64,000 bases of DNA from an uncultured Prevotella sp. GTDB lineage: Bacteria; Bacteroidota; Bacteroidia; Bacteroidales; Bacteroidaceae. Under the pieces are notes generated by a model, which did no database searches, was not told where the DNA came from, and was given only the letters and a program-made list of their open reading frames with translations. Numbering within the stretch: position 1 is the first letter of the stretch; the number at the start of each line of letters is the position of its first letter. Location: assembly GCA_934215545.1 (NCBI GenBank), contig CAKQAD010000002.1, positions 29,868 through 93,867 of the forward strand, in the 5' to 3' direction. Shown in pieces: positions 25,725 to 34,714 of this stretch. The position numbers and the translations under genes were made by a program.

Positions 25725-26222
25725 TTATTTCTTAAACAAGTAAAGTCCTATACCCAAGCGCAGGCCGATAGTAGAGTAGTCGCTATGGCTCTTGAACGAT
25801 TGGTCGTAGTAGATGGCAGGTTCCACTGTCACGGTGTTGTTCACGAAAAAGGCGTAGCCCACCTCTATGCCAGGCATAACATCGTTGAAATTCTTTCCTG
25901 CGTGCACAAGTTTGCATCCTGCACCAAGGAAAATGCCATTCTGCTCGATGTAATAACGTCCGCCTGCACCGATAAAGTAGCTATCAGAGATGTCGTCGTT
26001 GCCAGAGTGGTTGTAGCCCATCTGTCCGAGCACCATAAAGTCTTTCGAAATCATATATCCGGCTTGAGCTTTTATGCCTAGGCTAAACTTTTCAGAACCA
26101 GTGTATTTCATATTCAAGCCCGTGAGCGAGCTACCTACATATATTTTGCCTTTCTCGAATTGTGCATTTGCTCCAATAACAGCGAGCAGTGCGATTGCTA
26201 AAGATAGAATTCTTTTCTTCAT
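25725..26222 (-). CDS. Small outer membrane beta-barrel protein, 165 aa
   Basis: The ATG at 26222 is chosen because it begins a signal peptide (MKKRILSLAIALLA, cleaved after ANAQ). The rest (about 22-165) alternates hydrophobic and polar residues with aromatic turns and ends in GLRLGIGLYLFKK, the pattern of an eight-stranded barrel of the OmpW/Opacity-like type. The upstream continuation of the frame has no family features. It is the first gene of the operon with recR, whose ATG follows its stop with no spacer. Function unknown. Confidence 0.83.
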   Translation of the reverse strand: MKKRILSLAIALLAVIGANAQFEKGKIYVGSSLTGLNMKYTGSEKFSLGIKAQAGYMISKDFMVLGQMGYNHSGNDDISDSYFIGAGGRYYIEQNGIFLGAGCKLVHAGKNFNDVMPGIEVGYAFFVNNTVTVEPAIYYDQSFKSHSDYSTIGLRLGIGLYLFKK

Positions 26223-26280
26223 AGTGTATAGATGTTTATCAATGATAATGCCATCCTTTTTATACGGATGATAGTTTCTG

Positions 26281-26288
26281 CAAAAGTA
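26281..26288 (-). promoter_or_regulatory. Possible -7 box of the beta-barrel/recR operon
   Basis: TACTTTTG on the minus strand, about 59 bases before the ATG at 26222. Confidence 0.4.
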
Positions 26289-26297
26289 CATAATATA

Positions 26298-26328
26298 TTT
26301 GAATAACCGAAAAATATAATTACCTTTG
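26298..26328 (+). promoter_or_regulatory. Promoter of the GHL10 gene
   Basis: TTTG (26298-26301), 19 bp, then TACCTTTG (26321-26328); 27 bases to the ATG at 26356. Confidence 0.65.
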
Positions 26329-26355
26329 TGCTTGTTAAAAAAACAATAATTAGCA

Positions 26356-28032
26356 TTGATGAGACGTCTATATATCCTTATATTACTATTTCTTTTTAGT
26401 TTGCAGAGCATCGTGGCACAGCCCAAGCATGAGGTGCGTGCCGTTTGGCTCACCACTATTGGCGGATTAGACTGGCCTCATTCTTATGCACAGTCGACGG
26501 CTTCTGTTGAGCGTCAGAAAAAAGAGTTGCGCGACATTCTCGATCGTCTGCAAGCCATTGGTGTCAACACCGTGCTCTTGCAGACACGTATCCGTGGCAC
26601 GGTGATATATCCGTCGGCAAGAGAGCCATGGGATGGCTGTCTGTCGGGATTTCCAGGCAAGTCGCCTGGTTATGATGCTCTTCAATATGCCATCGACGAG
26701 TGTCATCGTCGTGGCATGGAGCTGCATGCTTGGATAGTGACTATACCTGTGGGCAAGTGGGATGCCTTGGGATGTCGGCAACTACGCAAGAAGATGCCTG
26801 GTAACCTTATTAAGATAAAAGCCGATGGATATATGAACCCTGAGACGCAACAGACAGCCAACTACATTGCTGATTTGTGCGAGGAGGTGGTGCGGGCTTA
26901 TGATGTCGATGGCATACATCTTGATTATATACGTTATCCAGAGGAGTTGCCTAAACTGAAGACTATGTCGCGGCAGGCTGGTCGCAACAATATAACACGC
27001 ATTGTGCGCCTTACCTCACAGCGTGTGAAGCGCATAAAGCCTTGGGTTAAGATGAGTTGTTCGCCCATAGGCAAATACGACGACACCGCTCGCTATTGGA
27101 GCAATGGTTGGAATGCCCGTACTGCCGTGTGTCAAGATGCTGCTGAGTGGCTACGCGAAGGACTCATGGACGAGTTGTTTCCTATGATGTATTTCCGTGA
27201 CAATCATTTCTATCCATTTGTTCTCGACTGGAAAGAGCGTAGCAATGGTCGGATTGTGGTGCCCGGACTTGGCATCTACTTCCTGTCGCCGCGCGAGAAA
27301 AACTGGCCTCTTACCGACATTACACGCGAGCTACATGTGCTTCGCTCCTTAGGTATGGGGCATGCCTATTTCCGTTCAAAGTTTCTCACCGACAATGTTA
27401 AGGGGCTTTATGACTTTTTGCATAACGACTATTGTCACTATCCGTCGCTTGTACCACCTATGACATGGCAGTCGGCAGCGGTTCCCGTTGCACCAACAAC
27501 ACTTATGCGCCAGGATTTGGTCAATGGCAAGCAGATGCTCACATGGCAACACGCTAATGCCGACACCACAATGATGCTCTTCAATGTCTATGCCTCGGCC
27601 ACATATCCCGTTGACACTCGCGATGCCCGTAATCTGTTGCTCATACGTCGGCAGCAGCGCTCGCTGTTGTTGCCCCATGAAGGTGGTCGTTATTACGCCA
27701 TAACCGCCATCGACAGATATGGCAATGAGAGCCCTGCCTTGCAAGAGACGGCGCCAAAGGGTGCTTCAGCAACTGATTGTTTTGCTTACACACAGCCACT
27801 TTTGGTATGTCGCGATGGTTGGTTGGCAGTGCCGCAGGCCGTAGCGCTTAGCAATGCTGAATATTTTGCTGTAGAAACACTGCAAGGTTCAATGGTGCTT
27901 ACGCTGCCTTACCGCCAGCATACATCACGCATAGACTTGTGTAGGCTTCCTGATGGCATGTATGCTCTGCGCACGCTCGACCGTAAAGGCAATAGTCATC
28001 GTGTATGCCTGTTTATGAAGCGTGTCAAGTAG
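26356..28032 (+). CDS. GHL10-type (DUF187) secreted glycosidase, 558 aa
   Basis: A family-10-like glycosyl hydrolase. The signal peptide ends near SIVAQP (about 22). The TIM-barrel domain begins HEVRAVWLTTIGGLDWPHS (about 25-43); conserved segments include YAIDECHRRGMELHAWI and DGIHLDYIRYPEE (about 187-199, with a catalytic-type Asp), and later LFPMMYFRDN. After a fibronectin-like region (about 380-470) the tail SRIDLCRLPDGMYALR... resembles the type IX sorting domain. Enzymes of this family are thought to act on peptidoglycan or surface glycans, but the activity here is not proven. It is monocistronic. Confidence 0.88.
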   Translation: MMRRLYILILLFLFSLQSIVAQPKHEVRAVWLTTIGGLDWPHSYAQSTASVERQKKELRDILDRLQAIGVNTVLLQTRIRGTVIYPSAREPWDGCLSGFPGKSPGYDALQYAIDECHRRGMELHAWIVTIPVGKWDALGCRQLRKKMPGNLIKIKADGYMNPETQQTANYIADLCEEVVRAYDVDGIHLDYIRYPEELPKLKTMSRQAGRNNITRIVRLTSQRVKRIKPWVKMSCSPIGKYDDTARYWSNGWNARTAVCQDAAEWLREGLMDELFPMMYFRDNHFYPFVLDWKERSNGRIVVPGLGIYFLSPREKNWPLTDITRELHVLRSLGMGHAYFRSKFLTDNVKGLYDFLHNDYCHYPSLVPPMTWQSAAVPVAPTTLMRQDLVNGKQMLTWQHANADTTMMLFNVYASATYPVDTRDARNLLLIRRQQRSLLLPHEGGRYYAITAIDRYGNESPALQETAPKGASATDCFAYTQPLLVCRDGWLAVPQAVALSNAEYFAVETLQGSMVLTLPYRQHTSRIDLCRLPDGMYALRTLDRKGNSHRVCLFMKRVK

Positions 28033-28046
28033 ATTGCCGTAGAAAC

Positions 28047-28079
28047 GCATTGATTGCCCCATTGATTGGCAATCGATGC
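28047..28079 (+). terminator. Hairpin after the GHL10 gene
   Basis: GCATTGATTGCC (28047-28058) pairs with 28068-28079 with one mismatch, 15 bases past the stop. A weak T-run follows, so it is only a likely terminator. Confidence 0.5.
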
Positions 28080-28165
28080 ATGCTTTACTCGTGGTTTATG
28101 CTGAATGGAATAATGTGTTCTGCTCGTTGATTTGCAACTTGTTAGGAGTAGGCGTTTGTTTTCGG

Positions 28166-28240
28166 TCTGAAAAACATTATTACATGGTCCGAAAAATGCG
28201 ATTACACAGCCCTAAAAACATTATTACAAGGGCCGAAAAA
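28166..28240. repeat. Imperfect 22-23 bp direct repeats with phased A-tracts
   Basis: Units start at 28166, 28189, 28211 and 28233 (period 23, 22, 22; the last unit partial). Each has the form YCNRAAAAA followed by NRYRATTACA-like sequence. The A5 tracts are spaced about two helical turns apart. Lies in the 489-bp gap between the GHL10 gene and recJ; no ORF covers it. Confidence 0.7.
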
Positions 28241-28261
28241 TAAACAGATAAAAATTTTATG

Positions 28262-28299
28262 ATTGGTATGATGTCTAATGTTTGATGCATCATACCAAT
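28262..28299. terminator. Hairpin in the GHL10-recJ gap
   Basis: ATTGGTATGAT (28262-28272) pairs perfectly with 28289-28299. Confidence 0.55.
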
Positions 28300-28319
28300 T
28301 GCTATTATAGCTTACACGC

Positions 28320-28358
28320 ATGGCAATGATTGTAAATGGTATGGACAATCATTGCCAT
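28320..28358. terminator. Second hairpin in the GHL10-recJ gap
   Basis: ATGGCAATGATTGT (28320-28333) pairs perfectly with 28345-28358 (14 bp). The remaining DNA to recJ has no further feature except TAACTTTA at 28440, a poor -7 match. Confidence 0.55.
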
Positions 28359-28521
28359 ATCCATAAAAAACGACAAAAAACATTTGTGCAAAATTTCTAA
28401 AAACGGTTGTTATAGGGTGTGATTTCCATTTTTATTTTGTAACTTTACACGCCATTTTCCAATGAAAAATGGCATACACCCCGCATCAATATATCTTGGA
28501 AAATAAAAAACACAATATACA

Positions 28522-30249
28522 ATGTTATTCAAATGGAATTACAACCCACCTGCGACAGAGGAGAAACAGGCGGCTGACGAACTGGGGGCGAAGCTGAATA
28601 TCAGTCCTATACTCGCCTGGCTTCTCATGAAGAGAGGCATCACAACAGAGTCAGCTGCCAAGCGATTCTTCCATCCGCAGTTGGCCGATCTTATCAATCC
28701 ATTCCTGATGAAGGATATGGATTTGGCTGTCGACCGTCTTAACGATGCCATGGGGCGCAAGGAGCGCATCCTCGTCTATGGCGACTACGATGTCGACGGC
28801 TGCACGGCTGTGGCTTTGGTGTATAAGTTCATACAACAGTTCTATTCAAACATCGAATACTATATCCCCGATCGCTACGATGAGGGTTATGGTGTGAGCA
28901 AGAAAGGAATAGACTATGCCAAGGAGGCAGGCGTGAAGCTAATCATTATTCTCGACTGTGGCATAAAGGCTGTAGATGAGATAGCCTATGCCAAGTCGCT
29001 GGGCATCGACTTTATTATCTGCGATCATCACATGCCCGACGAGGTGTTGCCGCCTGCAGTAGCGGTGCTTAACCCTAAACGCCCCGACGACACCTATCCG
29101 TTCAAGCATCTGTGTGGCTGTGGTGTGGGCTTTAAACTCATGCAGGCATTTGCCAAGAACAATGGCATACCATTCTCGCGCCTCATTCCGCTACTCGATT
29201 TCTGTGCGGTGAGCATTGCTGCCGACATTGTGCCTGTGACCGATGAGAACCGCATCTTGGCTTATCACGGACTTAAGACACTCAACCAAAATCCAAGCAT
29301 CGGACTGAAAGCCATCATCGACATCTGTGGTCTTGGCGGACGCGACATCACCATGAGCGACATTATATTCAAGATAGGGCCGCGCATTAATGCATCGGGA
29401 CGTATGGAGAATGGCAGAGAGAGTGTCGACCTGCTTGTAGACAAAGACTTCTCGCATGCACTCGATAAGGCAAAGCACATCGACGAATATAACGAACAGC
29501 GTAAAGACATCGACAAGCAGATGACGGAAGAGGCCAACACCATCGTGTCGCGCCTTGAAAGTCAGCGCCATCACACCTCAATAGTGCTCTACGACGAAAA
29601 TTGGAAGAAGGGAGTAATAGGTATTGTGGCATCGCGTCTCACCGAAATATACTTCCGTCCGACAGTGGTGCTCACTCGCGATGGCGATTTTGCAACTGGA
29701 TCGGCACGCAGTGTCACTGGTTTCGATGTGTATTCGGCCATAAAAAGCTGCCGCGATTTGCTAGTGAATTTTGGCGGTCATACCTATGCTGCCGGTCTGA
29801 CACTACGTTGGAGCGATGTGCAGCGGTTCCGTCAGCGCTTCCAGCAATATGTCGACGAGCACATACAACCCGAACAGACAGAGGCAATACTCAATATCGA
29901 TGCCGAAATCGATTTCCGCGACATCACCAAGAGATTGCACAACGACCTGAAGCGCTTTGCTCCTTTCGGTCCATGCAACAGCAAACCACTGTTCTGCACC
30001 ACGGGAGTCTACGACTATGGCACCAGCAAGGTGGTGGGACGCGAGCAAGAGCATATAAAACTTGAACTCGTCGACTCCAAGTCGAGCAATGTTGTCAATG
30101 GCATTGCATTCGGACAGAGTGCTTCGGCGCGCTACATCAAGTCGAAGCGTAGTTTCGACATTGCCTATACCATAGAAGACAATGTGTTCAAGCGCAATAT
30201 GGTGCAGTTGCAGATAGAAGACATACGTCCGGCAGAAGACGACGATTAG
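28522..30249 (+). CDS. recJ: Single-strand DNA exonuclease RecJ, 575 aa
   Basis: A 5'-3' exonuclease of the DHH superfamily acting in recombination and mismatch repair. Phosphoesterase motifs are seen at YGDYDVDGCTAVAL (about 86-99), LDCGIKAVDE, and CDHHMPDE (about 171-178); the DHHA1 region has GGHTYAAGLTL (about 418-428), and a C-terminal OB-like domain follows (about 455-565). Length is normal for the family. The next gene, recQ, starts 131 bases downstream on the same strand; both act in the RecF pathway. Confidence 0.95.
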   Translation: MLFKWNYNPPATEEKQAADELGAKLNISPILAWLLMKRGITTESAAKRFFHPQLADLINPFLMKDMDLAVDRLNDAMGRKERILVYGDYDVDGCTAVALVYKFIQQFYSNIEYYIPDRYDEGYGVSKKGIDYAKEAGVKLIIILDCGIKAVDEIAYAKSLGIDFIICDHHMPDEVLPPAVAVLNPKRPDDTYPFKHLCGCGVGFKLMQAFAKNNGIPFSRLIPLLDFCAVSIAADIVPVTDENRILAYHGLKTLNQNPSIGLKAIIDICGLGGRDITMSDIIFKIGPRINASGRMENGRESVDLLVDKDFSHALDKAKHIDEYNEQRKDIDKQMTEEANTIVSRLESQRHHTSIVLYDENWKKGVIGIVASRLTEIYFRPTVVLTRDGDFATGSARSVTGFDVYSAIKSCRDLLVNFGGHTYAAGLTLRWSDVQRFRQRFQQYVDEHIQPEQTEAILNIDAEIDFRDITKRLHNDLKRFAPFGPCNSKPLFCTTGVYDYGTSKVVGREQEHIKLELVDSKSSNVVNGIAFGQSASARYIKSKRSFDIAYTIEDNVFKRNMVQLQIEDIRPAEDDD

Positions 30250-30380
30250 GAAGAACAGAAGAAGGGACCTTGCACTGTTGCGATTTTTGATTTTTATATA
30301 TGAGATAGGTTTCACCAAAGCTTTAAAATCAAGTTTTGTTGCTTTCAGTGTGTACTATCTTGTAATTTTAAATACAGGGT

Positions 30381-32294
30381 TTGGTGGAATATAACGACGA
30401 CATATATCTTGATATATTGCATCGCACATGGGGATATTCGGATTTCCGTGGCATCCAGCGTGACATCATACGAAGCATTGTTGAAGGCAACGACACCCTC
30501 GGACTGATGCCTACAGGTGGCGGCAAATCGCTTACTTTTCAGGTGCCAGCATTGGCAATGGAGGGCGTGTGCATAGTGGTTACTCCACTCATAGCATTGA
30601 TGAAAGACCAGGTGGAGCACCTGCGGCAAAAGGGTGTAGTGGCTGCTGCCGTTTGTTCCGGCATGACACGCCGCGAGATAATGGTGGTGCTCGACAATTG
30701 TATCCTTGGCAATACCAAACTGCTGTATGTGTCGCCCGAAAGAATTTCAACAGAATTGTTCCGACTGAAGCTCAGTAGAATGAAGGTGAGCTTCATCACT
30801 GTTGACGAAGCACACTGCATCAGCCAGTGGGGCTATGATTTCCGTCCTTCATATCTCAATATTGCCGACATCAGGCAGATAAAGCCCGATGTACCCATAC
30901 TTGCACTCACCGCCACAGCCACACCCGATGTGGTAGACGACATTCAAGATCGTCTTGGGTTCAAACAGCACAATGTGTTCAAAATGAGTTTTGAACGCAA
31001 GAATCTTGCCTACATCGTAAGGCAAACCGAGAATAAAGACGATGAGCTTACGCATATCCTAAATTCTGTGCGTGGAAGCGCCATTGTGTATGTGCGCACC
31101 AGAAAGAAAGCCAAGGATGTGAGCGAATTTCTACAAAACAATAATATCAGTGCCACTTTCTATCATGCCGGATTATCAAGCACCGAGAAAGACCTCCGAC
31201 AATCGGAGTGGCAAAACAATTCAACCCGCGTCATAGTGGCAACAAATGCCTTTGGCATGGGCATAGACAAGCCCGACGTGCGCCTCGTGATACACACCGA
31301 TTGCCCTAATTCGCTTGAAGCTTACTTCCAAGAGGCAGGACGTGCAGGACGTGATGGGCAGAAAGCCTATGCCGTACTGCTATTCAATGACTCCGACGAG
31401 ATGCGCATAGAGCGTCGCATAAACGCTGAGTTTCCCGACAAAACCACCATTTGTAGCATCTACGAGCACATGGCCTATTTCTTTCAGCTTGCTGCTGGGG
31501 CGGGGGCAGGACACACCTTTATGTTCGATATAGATCGTTTCTGCCAAACCTTCCATTATATGCCGTTTACGGTTGATGCCGCCCTCCGCATTATTGCACG
31601 CTCTGGATATATAGAATATGAGATGGAGCCCGACTCCAGGACCCGGTTGATGTTCACTCTTGAACGCGACCAGTTGTACATGCTTGAAAGCAATTCGCCA
31701 AATGAAGAACTTGTCATCACCACTTTGCTGCGCATGTATAGCGGATTGTTTGTAGACTATCGCTATATCGATATGTCTGCTCTCTCTCAAGCTACAGGTC
31801 TTACACATGATCAGGTGTTTCTCATACTAAAGAGTCTGAATCAGCGGCACATACTTCATTTCATTCCGCAACGCACCATGCCACTTGTAAGTTATGTGCG
31901 CAACAGGGTGTTGCCTGACGAACTGCACATACCTGCAGAGGCCTACGAGCATCGCAAAGAGCAGGCACTACGTATGGCTAAAGCTATTGTTGGCTATGCT
32001 CGCAACAATGTAGTGTGCCGAAGCCGCCAGTTGCTATGCTATTTCGGTGAAGAAAAGTCGACTGATTGTGCACAATGCGATGTGTGCCTGGATGCCAATA
32101 GTAGCAAAACTGCTGCCGACAAGCAAATAGATGTCGCCCAAAAGGCCATAATGAATATTCTTGCCGATGGCAAAAAACATAACGTGACAGAGGTGTTGCA
32201 GATAATGATGAATAGAGATGTGATTGGTGACGCTCTTGAATATCTTGTGCATGAAGAACTGATAAATGTAGATGGAAGCTACATATTCTTGTAG
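30381..32294 (+). CDS. recQ: RecQ-family ATP-dependent DNA helicase, 637 aa
   Basis: Unwinds DNA 3'-5' with RecJ. Helicase motifs: LMPTGGGKSLTFQVPAL (motif I, about 43-59), DEAHCISQWGYDFRPSY (II, about 141-157), LTATATPDV (III), ATNAFGMGIDKPDVRLVIH (V) and QEAGRAGRDGQ (VI). No ATG fits: a stop codon lies at 30369-30371 and the frame opens with TTG at 30381 then GTG at 30384, so the start is one of these non-ATG codons. The C-terminal layout is unusual: the cysteines that normally form a zinc finger just after helicase domain 2 (C546, C553, C563, C566, C569) come after an extra region of about 200 residues, and no HRDC domain is recognisable. Assignment as helicase is firm; substrate preference is open. 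Confidence 0.9.
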   Translation: MVEYNDDIYLDILHRTWGYSDFRGIQRDIIRSIVEGNDTLGLMPTGGGKSLTFQVPALAMEGVCIVVTPLIALMKDQVEHLRQKGVVAAAVCSGMTRREIMVVLDNCILGNTKLLYVSPERISTELFRLKLSRMKVSFITVDEAHCISQWGYDFRPSYLNIADIRQIKPDVPILALTATATPDVVDDIQDRLGFKQHNVFKMSFERKNLAYIVRQTENKDDELTHILNSVRGSAIVYVRTRKKAKDVSEFLQNNNISATFYHAGLSSTEKDLRQSEWQNNSTRVIVATNAFGMGIDKPDVRLVIHTDCPNSLEAYFQEAGRAGRDGQKAYAVLLFNDSDEMRIERRINAEFPDKTTICSIYEHMAYFFQLAAGAGAGHTFMFDIDRFCQTFHYMPFTVDAALRIIARSGYIEYEMEPDSRTRLMFTLERDQLYMLESNSPNEELVITTLLRMYSGLFVDYRYIDMSALSQATGLTHDQVFLILKSLNQRHILHFIPQRTMPLVSYVRNRVLPDELHIPAEAYEHRKEQALRMAKAIVGYARNNVVCRSRQLLCYFGEEKSTDCAQCDVCLDANSSKTAADKQIDVAQKAIMNILADGKKHNVTEVLQIMMNRDVIGDALEYLVHEELINVDGSYIFL

Positions 32295-32342
32295 TTTAGC
32301 ATTATATCACATTTTCTTTTCGTATTTTAAATTCATATTTAG

Positions 32343-32350
32343 TATCTTTG
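32343..32350 (+). promoter_or_regulatory. Possible -7 box of the WD40-like gene
   Basis: TATCTTTG, an exact TAnnTTTG, 107 bases before the ATG at 32457; upstream box unclear. Confidence 0.4.
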
Positions 32351-32456
32351 TCATTTAAATATGTCATTGTGCATTGTCGATGCACTGATGTATGATGCAT
32401 AAACAATACAACCGGTGCACACCATCGGCATGTTGAACTAAAAAACCATAACAGCA

Positions 32457-33644
32457 ATGAAACTTAAGTATAGCTTATCAATATTGCTTCTCTCGGTTGC
32501 CACTATGGCATTTGCCCAGGGGCGCAAACGTGTCAATGCCGTTAAAGCCAAGCCAAAGGCTAAGACCGAGCTGTCGGCAATGTCGGCGCAAGCACAGGCG
32601 TTATATGCCGACATGTTACCAAACACACAGAAAATATTTATCGTCGACAGCACCATTACTGCTACCGACAGTTTGCTCACTGCTGTTCCCTTGCCAAAGG
32701 CTTACGGACAGTTTGTAAAATACGATGCATTCTTCAACAAGCAAACGGGCTCCGATGCCTATGTGTTTCTGAATGGTTTTGGCAACCGCTGCTATTACAC
32801 AGAACTCGGCACCGACAGCGTATCGCACCTATACATGCGCAATCGCTTGGGTGACGGGTGGGACGATCCAATACGTCTCTCAGAAATAGATAGTCGTTTT
32901 TCCGACATTAAATATCCTTATATGTCGTCCGACGGACAGACACTCTATTTTGCAGGCGTATCGGCAGAAAGCGGATTGGGCAAGCACGACATCTATATGG
33001 CTAAATATGACGCTGATGAGGGCAAGTTCTTTGAGCCAGAGAACATCGGACTGCCTTTCAACTCCGAAGCCGATGAATTGTTGCATGTGTGTGCCGATGC
33101 TGAAGGTATGGCTTGGTTTGCCTCTTCACGCCGACAACCCAAAGGCAAAGTGTGCGTGTATGCCTACGTGCTATCGAAAACACGACAGAACTATAGTGCC
33201 GACGATATTAGCGAGGCACGCTTAAAAAGCCTCGCCGCCATTACCCGCATACGCGCGACATGGCCAACACCAGAAATTCGTGACAAGGCGTTGGCACGCC
33301 TTAATAGTCTCAAAACAGATGCCGAAGCCTGCAACAAGCAAGCTATGGAAAATATAGAGTTTATCGTCAACGATAACGTCACATACACTAGTATTGCACA
33401 GTTCCGTTCCGACGAAACACGCCGAGCATATTACGAGGTGGTGCGTCTGCATAACACCATACTTATGCAGCAAGGCAAGCTCACCACTATGCGACAGCAA
33501 TATCACGATGCCGACGATGCCAATCGCAATGCACTGGCTGAGAAGATTTTAGAGGCAGAACAGGGCATAGAATCGTTATGCCAGCAGCACAAGGTGTGCT
33601 TGGCACAGCTGAGAAATGCTGAGACACAGTTGCTAAAGCGTTAA
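32457..33644 (+). CDS. Secreted protein with WD40-like (PD40) repeats, 395 aa
   Basis: Signal peptide cleaved near TMAFAQ (about 21). Residues about 80-240 contain PD40-type beta-propeller blades, seen in SDIKYPYMSSDGQTLYFAG and GKHDIYMAKYDADEGKFFEP; in Bacteroidetes such repeats often sit in envelope proteins with OmpA domains, but no OmpA domain follows here. The C-terminal third (about 255-395) is charged and helical, probably a coiled coil. The nucleoside phosphorylase gene lies 63 bases downstream on the same strand. Function unknown; probably envelope-located. Confidence 0.78.
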   Translation: MKLKYSLSILLLSVATMAFAQGRKRVNAVKAKPKAKTELSAMSAQAQALYADMLPNTQKIFIVDSTITATDSLLTAVPLPKAYGQFVKYDAFFNKQTGSDAYVFLNGFGNRCYYTELGTDSVSHLYMRNRLGDGWDDPIRLSEIDSRFSDIKYPYMSSDGQTLYFAGVSAESGLGKHDIYMAKYDADEGKFFEPENIGLPFNSEADELLHVCADAEGMAWFASSRRQPKGKVCVYAYVLSKTRQNYSADDISEARLKSLAAITRIRATWPTPEIRDKALARLNSLKTDAEACNKQAMENIEFIVNDNVTYTSIAQFRSDETRRAYYEVVRLHNTILMQQGKLTTMRQQYHDADDANRNALAEKILEAEQGIESLCQQHKVCLAQLRNAETQLLKR

Positions 33645-33707
33645 CAGATAATGCTATTATTATAACTATAACTAAAAACATTACTATTAAAACACTAATT
33701 AATACCA

Positions 33708-34595
33708 ATGATTATGGAAACAAAGTATTTTGCCGAATCAGAACTTATTATCAATGCAGATGGCAGCATATTCCATCTCCATATCAAGCCCGAACATCTT
33801 GCCGACAAAGTAATTCTCGTTGGCGACCCAGGACGTGTGCCTCTTGTGGCATCGCATTTTGATACTAAAGAATGCGACATCGAAAGTCGTGAGTTCCGTA
33901 CCATTACGGGTACATATAAGGGCAAGCGCATCACCGTTATCTCTACTGGTATCGGATGCGACAATATCGACATCGTAATGAACGAGGTGGATGCTCTTGC
34001 CAATATTGATTTTGCAACACGTACAGAGAAGCCGCAGCTGCGTTCACTCGAGGTGGTACGCATTGGCACCTGTGGCGGCTTACAGCTTAATACTCCTGCA
34101 GGTACCTTTGTGTGCTCGGAATATTCTATAGGCTTCGATGGCTTGCTCAACTTCTATGCCGGTCGCAATGCTGTGTGCAACCTGCCAATGGAGCGTGCAC
34201 TGCTCAATCATTTGGGATGGAGTGGCAACATGTGTCAGCCTGCTCCTTATGCTATAGCTGCTGACAAGGAACTGGTGGAGCGCATTGCTGGCAATGATAT
34301 GGTGAGAGGCATCACTGTGGCTTGTGGCGGTTTCTTCGGACCTCAGGGTCGTGAGCTGCGCATACCATTGGCCGATCCTAACCAAAACGAGAAGATAGAG
34401 AGTTTTGAATATGAAGGCTTGCGCGTGAACAACTTCGAGATGGAGAGCTCTGCACTCGCCGGATTGGCACGCCTTATGGGTCATAGAGCCACCACAGTGT
34501 GCATGGTTATAGCCAACCGTCGTGTGAAGAAAGCCGATACAGGATATAAGAGCCATATCGACGACCTCATAAAGACAGTGCTTGAACGCTTGTAA
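33708..34595 (+). CDS. Uridine/nucleoside phosphorylase family protein, 295 aa
   Basis: Cleaves a nucleoside with phosphate to free base and ribose-1-phosphate in salvage. The PNP/UDP domain starts with KVILVGDPGRVPLVASHFD (about 34-52, phosphate-binding GDPxR), has ISTGIGCDNIDIVMNEV (about 80-96), RIGTCGGLQLNTPAG (about 121-135) and the base-binding FEMESSALAGLARLMG (about 244-259). Length is a little above E. coli Udp. The ATG at 33708 gives MIMETK; the ATG at 33714 is equally plausible. Uridine phosphorylase is the best guess; inosine or other nucleosides are not excluded. Confidence 0.87.
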   Translation: MIMETKYFAESELIINADGSIFHLHIKPEHLADKVILVGDPGRVPLVASHFDTKECDIESREFRTITGTYKGKRITVISTGIGCDNIDIVMNEVDALANIDFATRTEKPQLRSLEVVRIGTCGGLQLNTPAGTFVCSEYSIGFDGLLNFYAGRNAVCNLPMERALLNHLGWSGNMCQPAPYAIAADKELVERIAGNDMVRGITVACGGFFGPQGRELRIPLADPNQNEKIESFEYEGLRVNNFEMESSALAGLARLMGHRATTVCMVIANRRVKKADTGYKSHIDDLIKTVLERL

Positions 34596-34689
34596 AGGGG
34601 AAATGAGTGTTGGATAGTTTACCTTTTGATGAAGTTTGCAAGTCGGCCTGTTGCGACCTTGGGTTGCAGGAATAGTGAGGAGATTAGAA

Positions 34690-34705
34690 CCTTATGTTCA
34701 TAAGG
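34690..34705 (+). terminator. Short hairpin after the nucleoside phosphorylase gene
   Basis: CCTTATG-TT-CATAAGG, a perfect 7-bp stem. No T-run, so termination is doubtful. Confidence 0.35.
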
Positions 34706-34714
34706 TCAATAACA

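Noticed and set aside
28166..28240. CRISPR-like array
   Set aside because: The units are only 22-23 bp in total with no separate unique spacers, are imperfect, and no cas gene is nearby.
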